Notes under the pieces: generated by a model | What the model was told of the DNA's origin: nothing | What the model saw: only the letters and a program-made list of their open reading frames with translations | Databases searched by the model: none | In this document: one piece after another, positions 15,817 through 16,121 of the stretch | How the letters are laid out: each line of letters begins with the position of its first letter | Numbering within the stretch: the first letter of the stretch is position 1 | NCBI GenBank assembly: GCA_028565635.1 | Contig: JAOXYB010024848.1 | Span: forward strand, 1-16,121 | Length of the DNA stretch: 16,121 nucleotides | Source of the DNA: Phoronis ovalis | Taxonomy: Eukaryota > Phoronida > Phoronidae | Direction of reading: 5' to 3' | Program-made: the position numbers and the translations under genes

Positions 15817-16121
15817 GTATTATATCCAGTATTGCCAACTAGATTACTGTTTTGCGACCATGTACTAGCTATGTACGTTATTTGTATTGTCTTTGGTACA
15901 CATCTAACTTCACATTACCTTTAACTTAATATTACATGCACTTTGATCTTTATTCACACAAATGGTATAGCATTGTATAATATCTCCAAAATAACAAAAA
16001 TCTATTATAAGCCATGTGCCAAACTTACTGCTATCTGCAACGAGATTAGTCCTGGTTCATGACGTTCTGCACTAGCTCTTGATAATCTGACTTGTGAGCT
16101 GTGCGAACAGTCATGGAAACT
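15817..16121 (+). other. Start of intron 2 of the plus-strand gene, to window edge
   Basis: It begins gtattatatccag and shows no in-phase plus-strand exon that I can support before the window ends. The last 90 bases are more GC-rich than the rest and are open on the minus strand; see the separate candidate exon. Confidence 0.5.
16029..16121 (-). CDS. Possible minus-strand coding exon, cut by the window edge
   Basis: The minus strand is open for all 93 bases and reads, in part, SSQVRLSRASAERHEPGLIS, followed by LQIA and then GCA|gtaagt, a fair donor. The segment is clearly richer in G+C than its surroundings. No plus-strand frame here is open in the phase the flanking gene needs. It may be an upstream exon of a minus-strand transcript, a nested gene, or chance. 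I do not recognise the peptide. Confidence 0.25.

Overview
This is eukaryotic nuclear DNA, AT-rich and intron-bearing, almost certainly from an insect or a close arthropod relative. The central gene is on the minus strand. It is a tau-tubulin kinase whose N-terminus (MSSEDLLQPGQVVKDRWK...) and catalytic domain read like the insect orthologue Asator. There are no bacterial operons, phage genes, CRISPR arrays or tRNA/rRNA genes. The species cannot be named from sequence alone.

Layout. (1) 1-85 looks like the degenerate end of a hAT-type DNA transposon cut by the window edge. (2) 86-4388 is mostly non-coding, AT-rich DNA with a 71-bp tandem repeat at about 1109-1450. It is probably the first intron, and perhaps the 3' part, of a small minus-strand gene whose candidate first coding exon (MASKTAVQAAEKQK...) lies at 4389-4431. 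(3) 4432-4825 would be that gene's 5' UTR and promoter, with a perfect palindromic CRE, an NRF-1-like site and a minus-strand TATA box. (4) 4830-6548 holds intergenic DNA and the kinase gene's 3' UTR. (5) 6549-13134 is the complete coding part of the kinase gene, seven coding exons on the minus strand, predicted 1,544 aa. Every exon junction was checked for phase. One intron needs a GC donor, and one exon is 3,597 nt long. (6) 13135-14884 is probably a 5'-UTR intron. (7) 14885-15373 is the head-to-head intergenic region between the kinase gene and a plus-strand gene. That gene's first two coding exons (15374-15492 and 15753-15816) are visible, and it runs off the right edge. I do not recognise its product.

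How it fits together. The kinase (residues 19 to about 283) has an intact glycine loop, catalytic lysine, HRD, DFG and GRHDDLW motifs, so it should be active. Known TTBK/Asator kinases act on microtubule-associated proteins, spindles and, for TTBK2, ciliogenesis. The remaining roughly 1,240 residues are acidic, Ser/Asn/Lys-rich and apparently disordered. They contain a few short conserved-looking blocks (WEIV, RKKFARSRTFES, and a C-terminal VPRPP...ARRRRYK). Two introns could give meaningful isoforms if retained: intron 5 (a kinase-only protein) and intron 6 (a stop one codon into the intron). I found no evidence of a wholly new multigene system. The points most worth checking are the GC-AG intron, possible kinase-only isoforms, the 71-bp repeat family, the unrecognised plus-strand gene and the small minus-strand gene.
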